Below, one piece after another: positions 1 to 6,224 of a DNA stretch of 9,824 nucleotides; the stretch's first letter is position 1, and the number at the start of each line of letters is the position of its first letter. The notes under the pieces were generated by a model. That model saw nothing but the letters and a program-made list of their open reading frames with translations. It searched no databases and was not told the DNA's origin. Position numbers and translations under genes: made by a program. Source of the stretch: a bacterium (GTDB lineage: Bacteria; Krumholzibacteriota; Krumholzibacteriia; WVZY01); assembly GCA_027296025.1 (NCBI GenBank), contig JAPUJU010000107.1, forward strand, positions 1 through 9,824, in the 5' to 3' direction.

Positions 1-792
1 AACATACGGGGCGTCGATGTTTTCATAGTTCAATCCACGCAACCGCCGGCAGAGAATCTGTTGGAGCTGCTGATTCTGAACGATACGTGTTTGCGCGCAT
101 CGGCTGCGAGGATAACGAACGTCATTCCATACTACGGCTACGCACGCCAGGACCGAAAGGACCAGCCGCGAGTACCTATTACTGCGAAGCTCGTCGCCGA
201 GTTGATCGGCGTCTCGGGTGCGAGCCGTGTGCTGACGCTCGACCTTCACTCGACGCAGATTCAAGGGTTCTTCGACGTTCAGGCTGACAATCTTTTTGCG
301 TCGCCGGTCATGCTCCAGCACATCAAGTCGCGGAACATTCCCAATCTCGTCGTCGTCTGCCCGGATGTTGGCAGCACGAAGATGGGGCGCGCGTTCGCCA
401 AGCGTCTCGATGCCGATCTGGCGATCGTCGACAAGCGGCGGTCCGACAAGGACAAATCCGAAGTAATGAACCTGATTGGTGAAGTCGATGGAAGAAATGT
501 CGTTATTCTGGACGATATGATCTCGTCCGGCGGTACGCTCGTCGAGGCGGCGAAGGAAGCGGACCGGCGGGGGGCCAGGAGTATTGTTGCCTGTGCGACG
601 CACCCTATTTTTTCGGGCAGCGCGTGCGAGCGGATCATGGATTCCCCGATCACGAACGTGATGGTGACCAACTCTATTCCGTTTGATACGACCCGGTGTC
701 CGAAAGTGGAGGTGCTCGATATCGCGCCGCTTCTCGCTGAAGCGATTCGGAGAATTCATTCGGACGAATCCGTTAGTACTCTTTTCGTATAA
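1..792 (+). CDS. prs: Ribose-phosphate pyrophosphokinase (PRPP synthetase), 5' end outside the window
   Basis: The enzyme transfers pyrophosphate from ATP to ribose 5-phosphate, giving PRPP for purine, pyrimidine, NAD, His and Trp synthesis in the cytosol. The reading frame is open from base 1, so 263 C-terminal residues are visible. The family is about 310-320 residues long, so roughly 50 are missing. Visible family blocks are VFIVQST (residues 7-13), PYYGYARQDRK (43-53), TLDLHS, the catalytic-loop VDKRRSDKD, and the PRPP-binding loop DDMISSGGT (171-179). That loop is DDMIDTGGT or DDIIDTAGT in many bacterial enzymes, and the Ser-Ser variant recalls other type I phosphoribosyltransferases. 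An internal TTG at 61 opens a frame but cannot be the true start, because conserved Prs sequence continues upstream of it. The neighbours rplY and pth form the common prs-rplY-pth cluster. Confidence 0.97.
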   Translation, partial: NIRGVDVFIVQSTQPPAENLLELLILNDTCLRASAARITNVIPYYGYARQDRKDQPRVPITAKLVAELIGVSGASRVLTLDLHSTQIQGFFDVQADNLFASPVMLQHIKSRNIPNLVVVCPDVGSTKMGRAFAKRLDADLAIVDKRRSDKDKSEVMNLIGEVDGRNVVILDDMISSGGTLVEAAKEADRRGARSIVACATHPIFSGSACERIMDSPITNVMVTNSIPFDTTRCPKVEVLDIAPLLAEAIRRIHSDESVSTLFV

Positions 793-793
793 T
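788..793 (+). promoter_or_regulatory. Candidate -10 box of an internal promoter ahead of rplY
   Basis: A perfect TATAAT overlaps the prs stop codon (TAA at 790-792) and lies about 40 bases before the L25 start codon. I could not find a convincing -35 hexamer 16-18 bases upstream, so this is a weak call. It could give L25 and Pth a transcription source independent of prs. A chance hexamer is the alternative. Confidence 0.35.
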
Positions 794-833
794 CTGCAGC
801 TCTTTAACTAGCTCAATAGAAGGTGATGTCATT

Positions 834-1508
834 ATGAAAACCATGAAGCTTGGCACAGAATACCGTGAGACCTCGGGAAAAGGAGCAGCAAGAAAGCTCC
901 GCAGCAGTGGCGGCGTGCCGGCCGTGCTCTATGGCCACAACGAGGATACGATTCCACTGACCGTCTCCGAATCTGACCTTCGAAAAGTGTTTGCGTCGCA
1001 CTGGGAGACGGCGATTCTGAGCCTTGCCGTTACCGGCAAGGTGACAAAGGACTGCGATGCGATCATCAAGGACGTGCAGCAGCACCCGACGACCGGAAGC
1101 GTGATCCACGTCGACTTCCAGATGATCCAACGCGGGGAGAAGATCAAGCTTACCATTCCGGTCACGCTCACGGGCGAGCCCCCGGGAGTGAAGGTTGAGG
1201 GCGGAGTTCTGGATCACGGCCTGCGCGACCTGAATATTCGCTGTTTGCCCCGCCACATTCCAGAGGGTGTTGAAATTGACGTGGGTGGCTTGGGGATCCA
1301 CGACTCGATTCACATCAAGGACATTATCGACGCCCACCCGGATCTGGAGTTTTTGGATGATCTGGAAGCGACACTCGCCAACGTGCTGCCGCCGAAGGTT
1401 GAGGCCGAGCCGTCCTCCGAGCTCGAAGAGGAAGAAGAATCGGAGGAGCCGGAAGTGATCGCAAAGGGTAAGGAAGAGAAGCCGGAAACGGAAGAGAAGA
1501 GCGAGTAG
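834..1508 (+). CDS. rplY: 50S ribosomal protein L25, long TL5/CTC form
   Basis: L25 binds 5S rRNA in the large ribosomal subunit. The 224-residue product has the two-domain Ctc/TL5 architecture rather than the short E. coli form. The N-terminal 5S-binding domain covers about residues 5-97 and includes GKGAARKLR, VPAVLYG, and HVDFQ near the end. The C-terminal beta domain covers about 105-187 and includes IPV, a GGVLDHGLRDL stretch, IRCLP, HIPE and DSIH. It ends in a charged, Glu-rich tail from about 190 to 224 that is probably disordered. The ATG has an AGAAGGTGA Shine-Dalgarno region at 818-826. A second in-frame ATG three codons later is less well spaced. The gene follows prs by 41 bases and precedes pth by 15, a conserved order in many bacteria. 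Confidence 0.96.
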   Translation: MKTMKLGTEYRETSGKGAARKLRSSGGVPAVLYGHNEDTIPLTVSESDLRKVFASHWETAILSLAVTGKVTKDCDAIIKDVQQHPTTGSVIHVDFQMIQRGEKIKLTIPVTLTGEPPGVKVEGGVLDHGLRDLNIRCLPRHIPEGVEIDVGGLGIHDSIHIKDIIDAHPDLEFLDDLEATLANVLPPKVEAEPSSELEEEEESEEPEVIAKGKEEKPETEEKSE

Positions 1509-1523
1509 TCAATCTCGGCTCCC

Positions 1524-2117
1524 ATGCTGCCAAGATTAATACTGATAGGTCTCGGCAACCCCGGGTCCAGGTACCACGCGACACGCCACAACGTGGGGTT
1601 TCGAGTTGTGGATCGACTCGCCGCCGCGCACGGCGCCGAGTGGACGCGGCCGCGACTGTCGTATGAATCGGCGGAGATCGATCTCGGTAACTTCTCGATA
1701 CTCCTCGCGAAACCTTTCACGTACATGAACCTTTCCGGCGAGGCCGTGGTCGATCTGCAGGCCGCCGGCCGGGTCGATCCTGCGGGCATCCTGGTCGTCA
1801 CCGACGACGTGGCCATCCCGCTCGGCTCGGTGCGGCTCCGCCGCAAGGGCCACCACGGCGGACACAACGGACTACGGTCGATCATCGAGGTTCTCCAGAC
1901 AACGGGTTTCTTGAGGCTCCGCCTCGGAGTGGGGCCAGTTCCGGACTCGGTGGATATTGCCGACTTCGTGCTTTCCGACTTTCCCGAATCGGAGGAGTCT
2001 GAAGTCGGTACGATGATCGATCGCGCGGTCGAATGCGTCCATGACCTCGTCGACGTTGGGATCGAGAAGGCCATGAGCCGCCACAACAGCTGGCCCGCTA
2101 CGGGCGAAACCGTTTGA
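1524..2117 (+). CDS. pth: Peptidyl-tRNA hydrolase
   Basis: Pth cleaves the ester bond of peptidyl-tRNAs released early from ribosomes and so recycles tRNA. The 197-residue product has the usual bacterial length. Visible family motifs are GLGNPG (9-14), the catalytic His in ATRHNVGF (H22), PFTYMNLSG (64-72) with tRNA-contacting N69, DDVAIPLG (94-101), and GHHGGHNGL (109-117) with N115. By alignment with E. coli Pth, N12, H22, D94 and N115 are the key active-site residues and all are present. The second Asp of the usual DELDLP motif is Ala here. No clear Shine-Dalgarno sequence precedes the ATG, which lies 15 bases after the L25 stop, so translation may be coupled to rplY. The stop codon overlaps the -35 element of the next promoter. 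Confidence 0.97.
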   Translation: MLPRLILIGLGNPGSRYHATRHNVGFRVVDRLAAAHGAEWTRPRLSYESAEIDLGNFSILLAKPFTYMNLSGEAVVDLQAAGRVDPAGILVVTDDVAIPLGSVRLRRKGHHGGHNGLRSIIEVLQTTGFLRLRLGVGPVPDSVDIADFVLSDFPESEESEVGTMIDRAVECVHDLVDVGIEKAMSRHNSWPATGETV

Positions 2118-2143
2118 CTTCAGCCCACGCTATCTGATATATT
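2114..2143 (+). promoter_or_regulatory. Sigma70-type promoter for the rpsF-rpsR-rplI group
   Basis: TTGACT at 2114-2119 (five of six matches to TTGACA) and TATATT at 2138-2143 (five of six to TATAAT) are separated by 18 bases. The -35 box overlaps the pth stop codon. Transcription would start near 2150, leaving a leader of roughly 135-140 bases before rpsF. This is the best promoter-like sequence in the window, and its position between two gene groups supports it. Both matches assume that the host uses E. coli-like sigma70 elements. Confidence 0.65.
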
Positions 2144-2149
2144 GTCCGG

Positions 2150-2287
2150 AACTTAGTCGCTTCGGCGCGGCGGCGCCGGGAGCCCGCAGACTCAATTACG
2201 TAGCGCAGTTCAAACCGCTTCTCTACCTTCTAATGCCTCATCCTCGATGCTTGGAAGGTCGAACGTCCAGAGGGAGGTGCCATTCTG
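2150..2287 (+). promoter_or_regulatory. Structured 5' leader of rpsF, possible S6:S18 autoregulatory element
   Basis: This non-coding leader can form at least two hairpins. The first is a perfect 6-bp GC stem, CGGCGC at 2163-2168 with GCGCCG at 2173-2178, closing a GGCG loop. The second pairs TGGA (2252-2255) with TCCA (2266-2269). It is extended, past a six-base bulge on the 5' side, by CCTC (2242-2245) with GAGG (2270-2273), which takes up the first bases of the Shine-Dalgarno sequence GGGAGG (2272-2277). Many bacteria have an S6:S18-binding leader with a conserved CCG ahead of rpsF. CCG occurs here at 2176-2178, 2184-2186 and 2215-2217, but I cannot match the published consensus by eye. 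The function is therefore inferred. Confidence 0.4.
2163..2178 (+). repeat. GC-rich inverted repeat in the rpsF leader
   Basis: A perfect 6-base inverted repeat (CGGCGC and GCGCCG) encloses a 4-base GGCG spacer. It lies a few bases downstream of the predicted start of transcription. No T-run follows, so it does not look like an intrinsic terminator. It could stabilise the 5' end of the mRNA or form the first helix of the leader. Confidence 0.6.
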
Positions 2288-2647
2288 TTGAAGACATACG
2301 AATGTGTAGTGATCTATGCCCCCACAGTGGGGACCGACGTGCTTGAATCGAGCACGAAGAAATACACCGAAGTCATCACATCACGAGGTGGAAAGTTCAC
2401 TGGTGTAGATGACTGGGGCAAGCGCAGCCTTGCCTACGAGATCGCGTTTCACCGGGAGGGGTTCTACCATTTTTACAAGTTTGACGGTGACGGCGAGATC
2501 ATCAACGAGCTGAACCGTCAGATGCGGATCGACGAAAACGTCATTCGCCACATGATTGTACGCGACGAGCCGAAGCCGGAAATCACCGCTCGCAGACCTG
2601 AGGGTGCCGGAGCCCCGAGTCAAACGACCGAGGAGGATCGACGTTGA
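2288..2647 (+). CDS. rpsF: 30S ribosomal protein S6
   Basis: S6 binds the central domain of 16S rRNA as a heterodimer with S18, which is encoded immediately downstream. The 119-residue product starts with the typical MKTYECVVIY strand. It carries the family signature around residues 41-65: DWGKRSLAY, then an EG and Tyr/Phe-rich strand, then KFDGDG. It ends in a variable, polar tail from about 95 that resembles the tails of other S6 proteins. The start is TTG at 2288, chosen because it gives the standard S6 N-terminus and lies behind a strong GGGAGGTG at 2272-2279. The stop overlaps the rpsR start (TTGA at 2644-2647), so S6 and S18 synthesis are probably coupled, which suits an obligate pair. 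Confidence 0.97.
   Translation: MKTYECVVIYAPTVGTDVLESSTKKYTEVITSRGGKFTGVDDWGKRSLAYEIAFHREGFYHFYKFDGDGEIINELNRQMRIDENVIRHMIVRDEPKPEITARRPEGAGAPSQTTEEDRR
2631..2636 (+). promoter_or_regulatory. Ribosome-binding site that decides the rpsR TTG start
   Basis: A perfect AGGAGG sits seven bases before TTG at 2644 and lies within the last codons of rpsF. It supports the non-AUG start that overlaps the rpsF stop. Confidence 0.85.
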
Positions 2648-2907
2648 AGAAAGGCAAGAGAGAAAAACAGTTCAAGAGAAAGAAGCCGTGCAAACTCTGC
2701 CGGCAGGGTATTACGTGTCAGGACGCCGTGGCCTCGATCGATTACAAGGACATCCGCTTGCTGCGCCGTTTCATGACAGACCGGGGCAAGATCACGCCGC
2801 GGCGAATCACAGGAATGTGTGCGAAGGGTCAGCGGACGTTGGCCGCCGCGGTCAAACGGGCCCGGATGGTCGCTCTAGTACCCTTTGTCAGAGAATACTA
2901 CCGTTAA
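2644..2907 (+). CDS. rpsR: 30S ribosomal protein S18, cysteine-rich (zinc-binding type)
   Basis: S18 pairs with S6 on the 30S platform. The 87-residue product shows the family core YKDIRLLRRF, then GKITPRRITG, then a C-terminal AAAVKRARMVALVPF segment. It keeps four cysteines, C16, C19, C25 and C59 (PCKLC, then TCQD, then GMCAKGQR). This corresponds to the zinc-ribbon-like C+ form of S18 rather than the cysteine-free form that some bacteria use under zinc limitation. Zinc binding is inferred from the residues. The start is TTG, overlapping the rpsF stop by four bases, behind a perfect AGGAGG. No ssb gene lies between rpsF and rpsR, unlike in many Firmicutes and Proteobacteria. Confidence 0.97.
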   Translation: MKKGKREKQFKRKKPCKLCRQGITCQDAVASIDYKDIRLLRRFMTDRGKITPRRITGMCAKGQRTLAAAVKRARMVALVPFVREYYR

Positions 2908-2908
2908 C

Positions 2909-2914
2909 GGGAGG
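2909..2914 (+). promoter_or_regulatory. Ribosome-binding site that decides the rplI GTG start
   Basis: GGGAGG lies six bases before GTG at 2921, just after the rpsR stop. It argues for GTG 2921 over an in-frame TTG at 2885, which lies inside rpsR and would add 12 residues not found at the L9 N-terminus. Confidence 0.85.
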
Positions 2915-2920
2915 AATATC

Positions 2921-3364
2921 GTGGAAGTGATCTTGCTCAAGACGATGGAGCCTCTTGGCAACCGTGGGGATACGGTAAAGGTCAAGCCGGGATACGCGCG
3001 GAACTATCTTTTCCCGAAGAAGTTTGCGGTACTGGCGACGGGGTCCAACAGGCGCGGATTCAAAGAGGAAGAAAAAGTCCTGACCCGAAGGGACATCGTG
3101 GACATGCGAGCTGCGAAGGATAAAGCGGCAAAGCTGGCCGAAGTATCGGTGACGATAACCGTGCAGGTCGGCGAAGAAGACAAACTCTACGGATCGGTGA
3201 CGTCGATCGATATCGCCAAGGAACTTGGTCTGCAGGGTTTCGAAATCGACAAAAAGCAGATCATGCTCGGAGAACCCATCAAGAAGGTCGGCGTGTATAA
3301 CGTTGCTCTGCAGCTCCATCGAGAAGTCGGTGTTCCGATCAAGGTATGGGTCGTCAAAGAATAG
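2921..3364 (+). CDS. rplI: 50S ribosomal protein L9
   Basis: L9 binds domain V of 23S rRNA and reaches out from the large subunit, helping to keep the reading frame. The 147-residue product from GTG 2921 has the usual length and begins MEVILLKTMEPLGNRGD. The N-terminal domain (1-50) holds the hallmark VKPGYARNYLFPKKFA, which is normally the L9 signature. A charged connecting helix follows at about 50-75. The C-terminal domain (about 80-147) includes KLYGSVTS, a family landmark, and ends in a strand VPIKVWVVKE. The gene follows rpsR by 13 bases and precedes manC by 18, so it is probably on the same mRNA. No dnaB follows, although that is a frequent partner elsewhere. Confidence 0.97.
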   Translation: MEVILLKTMEPLGNRGDTVKVKPGYARNYLFPKKFAVLATGSNRRGFKEEEKVLTRRDIVDMRAAKDKAAKLAEVSVTITVQVGEEDKLYGSVTSIDIAKELGLQGFEIDKKQIMLGEPIKKVGVYNVALQLHREVGVPIKVWVVKE

Positions 3365-3371
3365 TTCGAGA

Positions 3372-3377
3372 GAGGGG
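3372..3377 (+). promoter_or_regulatory. Ribosome-binding site that decides the manC GTG start
   Basis: GAGGGG lies five bases before GTG at 3383. The resulting N-terminus MLSVIMAGG is exactly where the nucleotidyltransferase fold begins, so no upstream start is needed. Confidence 0.8.
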
Positions 3378-3382
3378 AAAAC

Positions 3383-4447
3383 GTGCTCTCCGTCATCATG
3401 GCCGGCGGCATTGGTGAACGCTTCTGGCCGCTCAGCCGTCGCCGGAGACCCAAGCAGCTTCTCGACTTGACCGGCCGGGGGAGCATGATTGCCCTCACGC
3501 TCAGCCGCGTCAGTGAGCTTTCGAAACCCGAAGAGACTTTCGTACTAACCAGCGTCGAGCAGCTGGATGCGATCCTCCAGGAAATTGGCGACGTCGTTCC
3601 GCGGGACAACGTGATTAGTGAGCCGGTCGGCCGGAACACCGCTCCGAGCGTCGGACTGGCTGCGTTAGTGATAAGAAGCAGGGTCGGCGATGAGCCGTTT
3701 ATAGTGCTTCCGGCGGACCACGTCGTCGGTGACGCGGACCGCTACAATGCGACCGTGAAAGGGGCGGCGTACTACGCGTCGGCAAACGACTCGCTTGTCA
3801 CCTTTGGCATTACACCGACGCGGCCGGAGACAGGGTATGGGTATATCCACGCGGGCCGGGCCGTGGGTGATACGGAGGAACTCTTCGAAGTCAACTCGTT
3901 TGACGAAAAGCCGTCTGCGGAGAAGGCCGCAGACTACCTCGAGGCCGGCGGATACTACTGGAACAGCGGGATGTTTGCGTGGAGGCCGAGTGTGATTTTG
4001 AAGGCGATAGAGCGTTTCGTACCCGCGCTGGCGGAGGTGCTGGCGCGGATCGAGTCCGGGGTTGGAACCGAGAGCCTCGACGACGTGTTAAAATCTACAT
4101 ATGGAGAGGCCCCATCCGTCTCGATCGACTACGGTGTAATGGAGAAAGCGGACAACGTGGTCATGGCCAGTGGAGACTTCTACTGGAACGACGTCGGCAA
4201 CTGGGAGAGTGTTCGAGAAGTCTATGAAGAAGATGGCGACGGTAACGTTGTCATCGGTGACCACGTTTTGATCGATACGAAAAACTGCACAATATTCTCA
4301 TCCGACTGTTTGGTGGGCGCAATCGGATTGGACAACGTTGTGGTCGTAAAGAGCAAGGACGCGATCCTCGTTTGCAAACGAGACCGGGTCCACCAGGTTC
4401 GCGACATTGTTCAGTGGCTCAAGAAGAACAAGAGTGAACTCATCTAG
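3383..4447 (+). CDS. manC: Mannose-1-phosphate guanylyltransferase (GDP-mannose pyrophosphorylase)
   Basis: The enzyme makes GDP-mannose from mannose 1-phosphate and GTP in the cytosol, supplying mannose and fucose-type sugars for surface polysaccharide or glycosylation. The 354-residue product has the nucleotidyltransferase signature MAGGIGERFWPLSR (6-19) followed by PKQLL (23-27). It also has VGRNTAPS (82-89), LPADHVV (109-115), the sugar-binding region ETGYGYI (149-155), FDEKPS (173-178), NSGMF (194-198), and DYGVMEKA followed by WNDVGNW. These are typical of GDP-mannose rather than dTDP- or UDP-sugar pyrophosphorylases. The C-terminal phosphomannose isomerase cupin domain of bifunctional ManC/AlgA is absent, since the protein stops soon after the short left-handed beta part. 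No other GDP-sugar gene is visible nearby. Its place after rplI suggests operon read-through rather than a polysaccharide locus. Confidence 0.94.
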   Translation: MLSVIMAGGIGERFWPLSRRRRPKQLLDLTGRGSMIALTLSRVSELSKPEETFVLTSVEQLDAILQEIGDVVPRDNVISEPVGRNTAPSVGLAALVIRSRVGDEPFIVLPADHVVGDADRYNATVKGAAYYASANDSLVTFGITPTRPETGYGYIHAGRAVGDTEELFEVNSFDEKPSAEKAADYLEAGGYYWNSGMFAWRPSVILKAIERFVPALAEVLARIESGVGTESLDDVLKSTYGEAPSVSIDYGVMEKADNVVMASGDFYWNDVGNWESVREVYEEDGDGNVVIGDHVLIDTKNCTIFSSDCLVGAIGLDNVVVVKSKDAILVCKRDRVHQVRDIVQWLKKNKSELI

Positions 4448-4463
4448 CTACACGGAGGTCAAC

Positions 4464-5657
4464 ATGTTTCGGAGAATCGTACTGCTGTCAATTACGCTGA
4501 TAGCCGTCCTGGCCGTCTTTGGATGCTCAGGAGGTAGCGACAGCACTCAGGCATCGGATGAGGTCGAGCTTGCTGCGCGCGTAGATGACTGGACATTCAC
4601 GCGCGATCAGATCGAGATCCTCGTCAGTCAGATGACTCCCCAACAGCTCGAAGAATACGACACGCCGATGGGACGGGTTTTCCTCGCAGACCGGATGATC
4701 GATGAGGAACTCTACTACAAGCAGGCTCTCAAGGAAGGACTGGACACGGACGAACATTTCAAGACAGCCCTCGACAACTACAAGCGAACGCTCCTCGTTC
4801 AATCGTACTACTCACATAAGATTGAGCCGCTGGCGAGGGCCTCCGAAGAGGATCTCTATGACTACTATGAGCAGAATCAGGAGGCGTATACGATTCAGCC
4901 AATCGTTCGGGCGCAGCACATCTTTTCGGAGAACCGCGAAAAGCTGGAGGATTTCAAGAAGCGCATCGCGGCCGGCGAGAAAATGACGACGCTCGCGCAC
5001 AAGTACTCGGAAGACGCCCTTACGCGCGATGACGGGGGGGACCTCGGCTATTTCAATCCGGGCGGCTACATACGCGGCATCGGGTATTCTGAGATAATCA
5101 CTGATGCCTGTTTTACACTAGAGCCGAAGATCGTTCATGGTCCCATAAAATGGGAAAAGGGATACTCTCTTATTCGTGTGAACGAGTTTCGCCCAGCCAC
5201 AGTAAGGTCATTCGAAGAAGTTCGCAAGGAGATCGGAGCGGTTTTCGTTCGCATGAACATCGACAAAATCAAGGTGGAGTTGGTCAAGCAACTCAGAACC
5301 CAGTACGACGTAGTGAACTACCTCGAAAAGGATATGAAGCTCACACAGAGAACGCCTGAAGAACTCTGGAATCTTGCCCAGACCAGCACCGATTCCCGGC
5401 ACAGGATCCGCAATTACGAGGAGATCGTCCAGCGCTTCCCCAGAAGCGACTTCTCTCCGCAGGCGCTGTTCATGATCGGGTTCGTGTACTCCGAGGAAAT
5501 CCAGGATCGAGTCGAAGCCGAACGCTGGCTGTCCCGGGTGATCAACGAGTACCCCGACAGTAAGGTCGCCGAGACGGCTCAGTGGATGATCGACAACCTT
5601 GGCAAGCCGATGCCGGATTTTGACAGCATTGACGATCTCAAGGACAAGGTGAATTAG
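4464..5657 (+). CDS. Parvulin-type peptidyl-prolyl isomerase lipoprotein (PpiC/SurA/PrsA-like) with TPR-like C-terminus
   Basis: This is a probable envelope-anchored foldase that isomerises prolyl bonds in exported proteins. The 397-residue product has a lipoprotein signal peptide (hydrophobic 5-19, lipobox VFGC with Cys21). A SurA-N-like helical chaperone region follows at about 35-135. A PpiC/parvulin domain covers about 145-245 and shows RAQHIF, the conserved GGDLGYF (191-197) and VHGPIKWEKGYSLIRV. The C-terminus (about 310-380) resembles TPR repeats, with EEIVQRFP, LFMIGFVY, EAERWLSRVINEYPDS and AETAQWMI, and is not typical of PrsA. ATG 4464 is chosen because GGAGG precedes it by five bases and the signal peptide starts there. 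An in-frame ATG at 4407 inside manC would bury the signal. It may serve outer-membrane or lipoprotein assembly; the clients are unknown. Confidence 0.9.
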   Translation: MFRRIVLLSITLIAVLAVFGCSGGSDSTQASDEVELAARVDDWTFTRDQIEILVSQMTPQQLEEYDTPMGRVFLADRMIDEELYYKQALKEGLDTDEHFKTALDNYKRTLLVQSYYSHKIEPLARASEEDLYDYYEQNQEAYTIQPIVRAQHIFSENREKLEDFKKRIAAGEKMTTLAHKYSEDALTRDDGGDLGYFNPGGYIRGIGYSEIITDACFTLEPKIVHGPIKWEKGYSLIRVNEFRPATVRSFEEVRKEIGAVFVRMNIDKIKVELVKQLRTQYDVVNYLEKDMKLTQRTPEELWNLAQTSTDSRHRIRNYEEIVQRFPRSDFSPQALFMIGFVYSEEIQDRVEAERWLSRVINEYPDSKVAETAQWMIDNLGKPMPDFDSIDDLKDKVN

Positions 5658-5712
5658 CGCTGAAATAAGTTTGCTTGCTTTTCGGCCCTGCTTGCGATTA
5701 GGTAGGTTGGCG

Positions 5713-6207
5713 ATGAATGAGGATGGGCAGAATTTCCTTCGCGTCGAGGTCGGTGGTCTCGTGCGCGATAACCGGGAAAATCCCATCGTCCTTCTGAAAG
5801 TGCTCGACGAGAACGAGGTACTTCCAATCTGGATCGGACACACAGAGGCTCTCTCTATCGAGCTTCAACTACAGGGGAAGAGCTTCGATAGACCATTGAC
5901 TCACGATCTCCTGAGGATGGCGATCGAGAGCCTCGGGGCCGTCGTCTCCAAAGTCGCCGTAACGGAGCTGAAGGATAATACGTTCTTCGCGAAGATATTC
6001 CTCCAGCGCGGGAACGAAATTTTTGCCATCGATGCCCGGCCCAGCGACTCGATCGCACTGGCGGTAAGGACCGGTTCACCGATATTCGTGGCCAGGTCGG
6101 TGTTCGACGGCCACAAGCGTGCGCTGGAAGAGAATCCAGACGACAAAGCAAGTTCCGATGAAGCGTTGAGGAAGTACTTGCGCGACCTCGATCCCGGAGA
6201 GTTCTAA
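5713..6207 (+). CDS. Bifunctional nuclease family protein (DUF151/BFN)
   Basis: Members of this family have been described as having DNase and RNase activity in plants, but the bacterial role is poorly known. The 164-residue product matches the whole domain: an N-terminal beta strand (FLRVEVGGLV), then ENPIVLLKV, LPIWIGHTEALSIELQLQG (about 37-55), RPLTHDLL, and the diagnostic DARPSDSIALAVR followed by PIFV. The usual family form is RPSDAIALA, so one Ala is Ser here. No UvrB-type UVR domain follows, unlike in some longer members. ATG 5713 fits best: a weak AGGTAGG lies six bases upstream, and the 14 extra residues from an in-frame TTG at 5671 do not resemble the family. It sits between two lipoprotein genes, but nothing ties it to the envelope. 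Confidence 0.88.
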   Translation: MNEDGQNFLRVEVGGLVRDNRENPIVLLKVLDENEVLPIWIGHTEALSIELQLQGKSFDRPLTHDLLRMAIESLGAVVSKVAVTELKDNTFFAKIFLQRGNEIFAIDARPSDSIALAVRTGSPIFVARSVFDGHKRALEENPDDKASSDEALRKYLRDLDPGEF

Positions 6208-6224
6208 ACACGGATCGGTCTAAC

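Noticed and set aside
1310..2086. 258-residue minus-strand open frame across rplY and pth
   Set aside because: It is antisense to two well-supported genes, has low-complexity Ser/Arg-rich sequence and no recognisable domain.
2201..2220. tRNA-like T-loop sequence GTTCAAACC in the rpsF leader
   Set aside because: No acceptor stem, anticodon arm or D arm can be drawn around it.
2645..2647. ssb gene between rpsF and rpsR
   Set aside because: The two genes overlap by four bases, so there is no room for ssb in this cluster.
2885..2920. Longer L9 start at TTG 2885, adding 12 residues
   Set aside because: It lies inside rpsR, has no Shine-Dalgarno sequence, and the extension does not match the L9 N-terminus; GTG 2921 has GGGAGG six bases upstream.
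4407..4463. Longer start of the parvulin lipoprotein inside manC
   Set aside because: It would place 19 polar residues in front of the lipoprotein signal peptide; ATG 4464 has GGAGG at the right distance.
5671..5712. Longer start of the bifunctional-nuclease protein at TTG 5671
   Set aside because: The added residues do not resemble the family, and ATG 5713 starts directly before the conserved first strand.
5208..5843. 211-residue minus-strand open frame under the parvulin and DUF151 genes
   Set aside because: It is antisense to two genes with clear family motifs and has no motif of its own.
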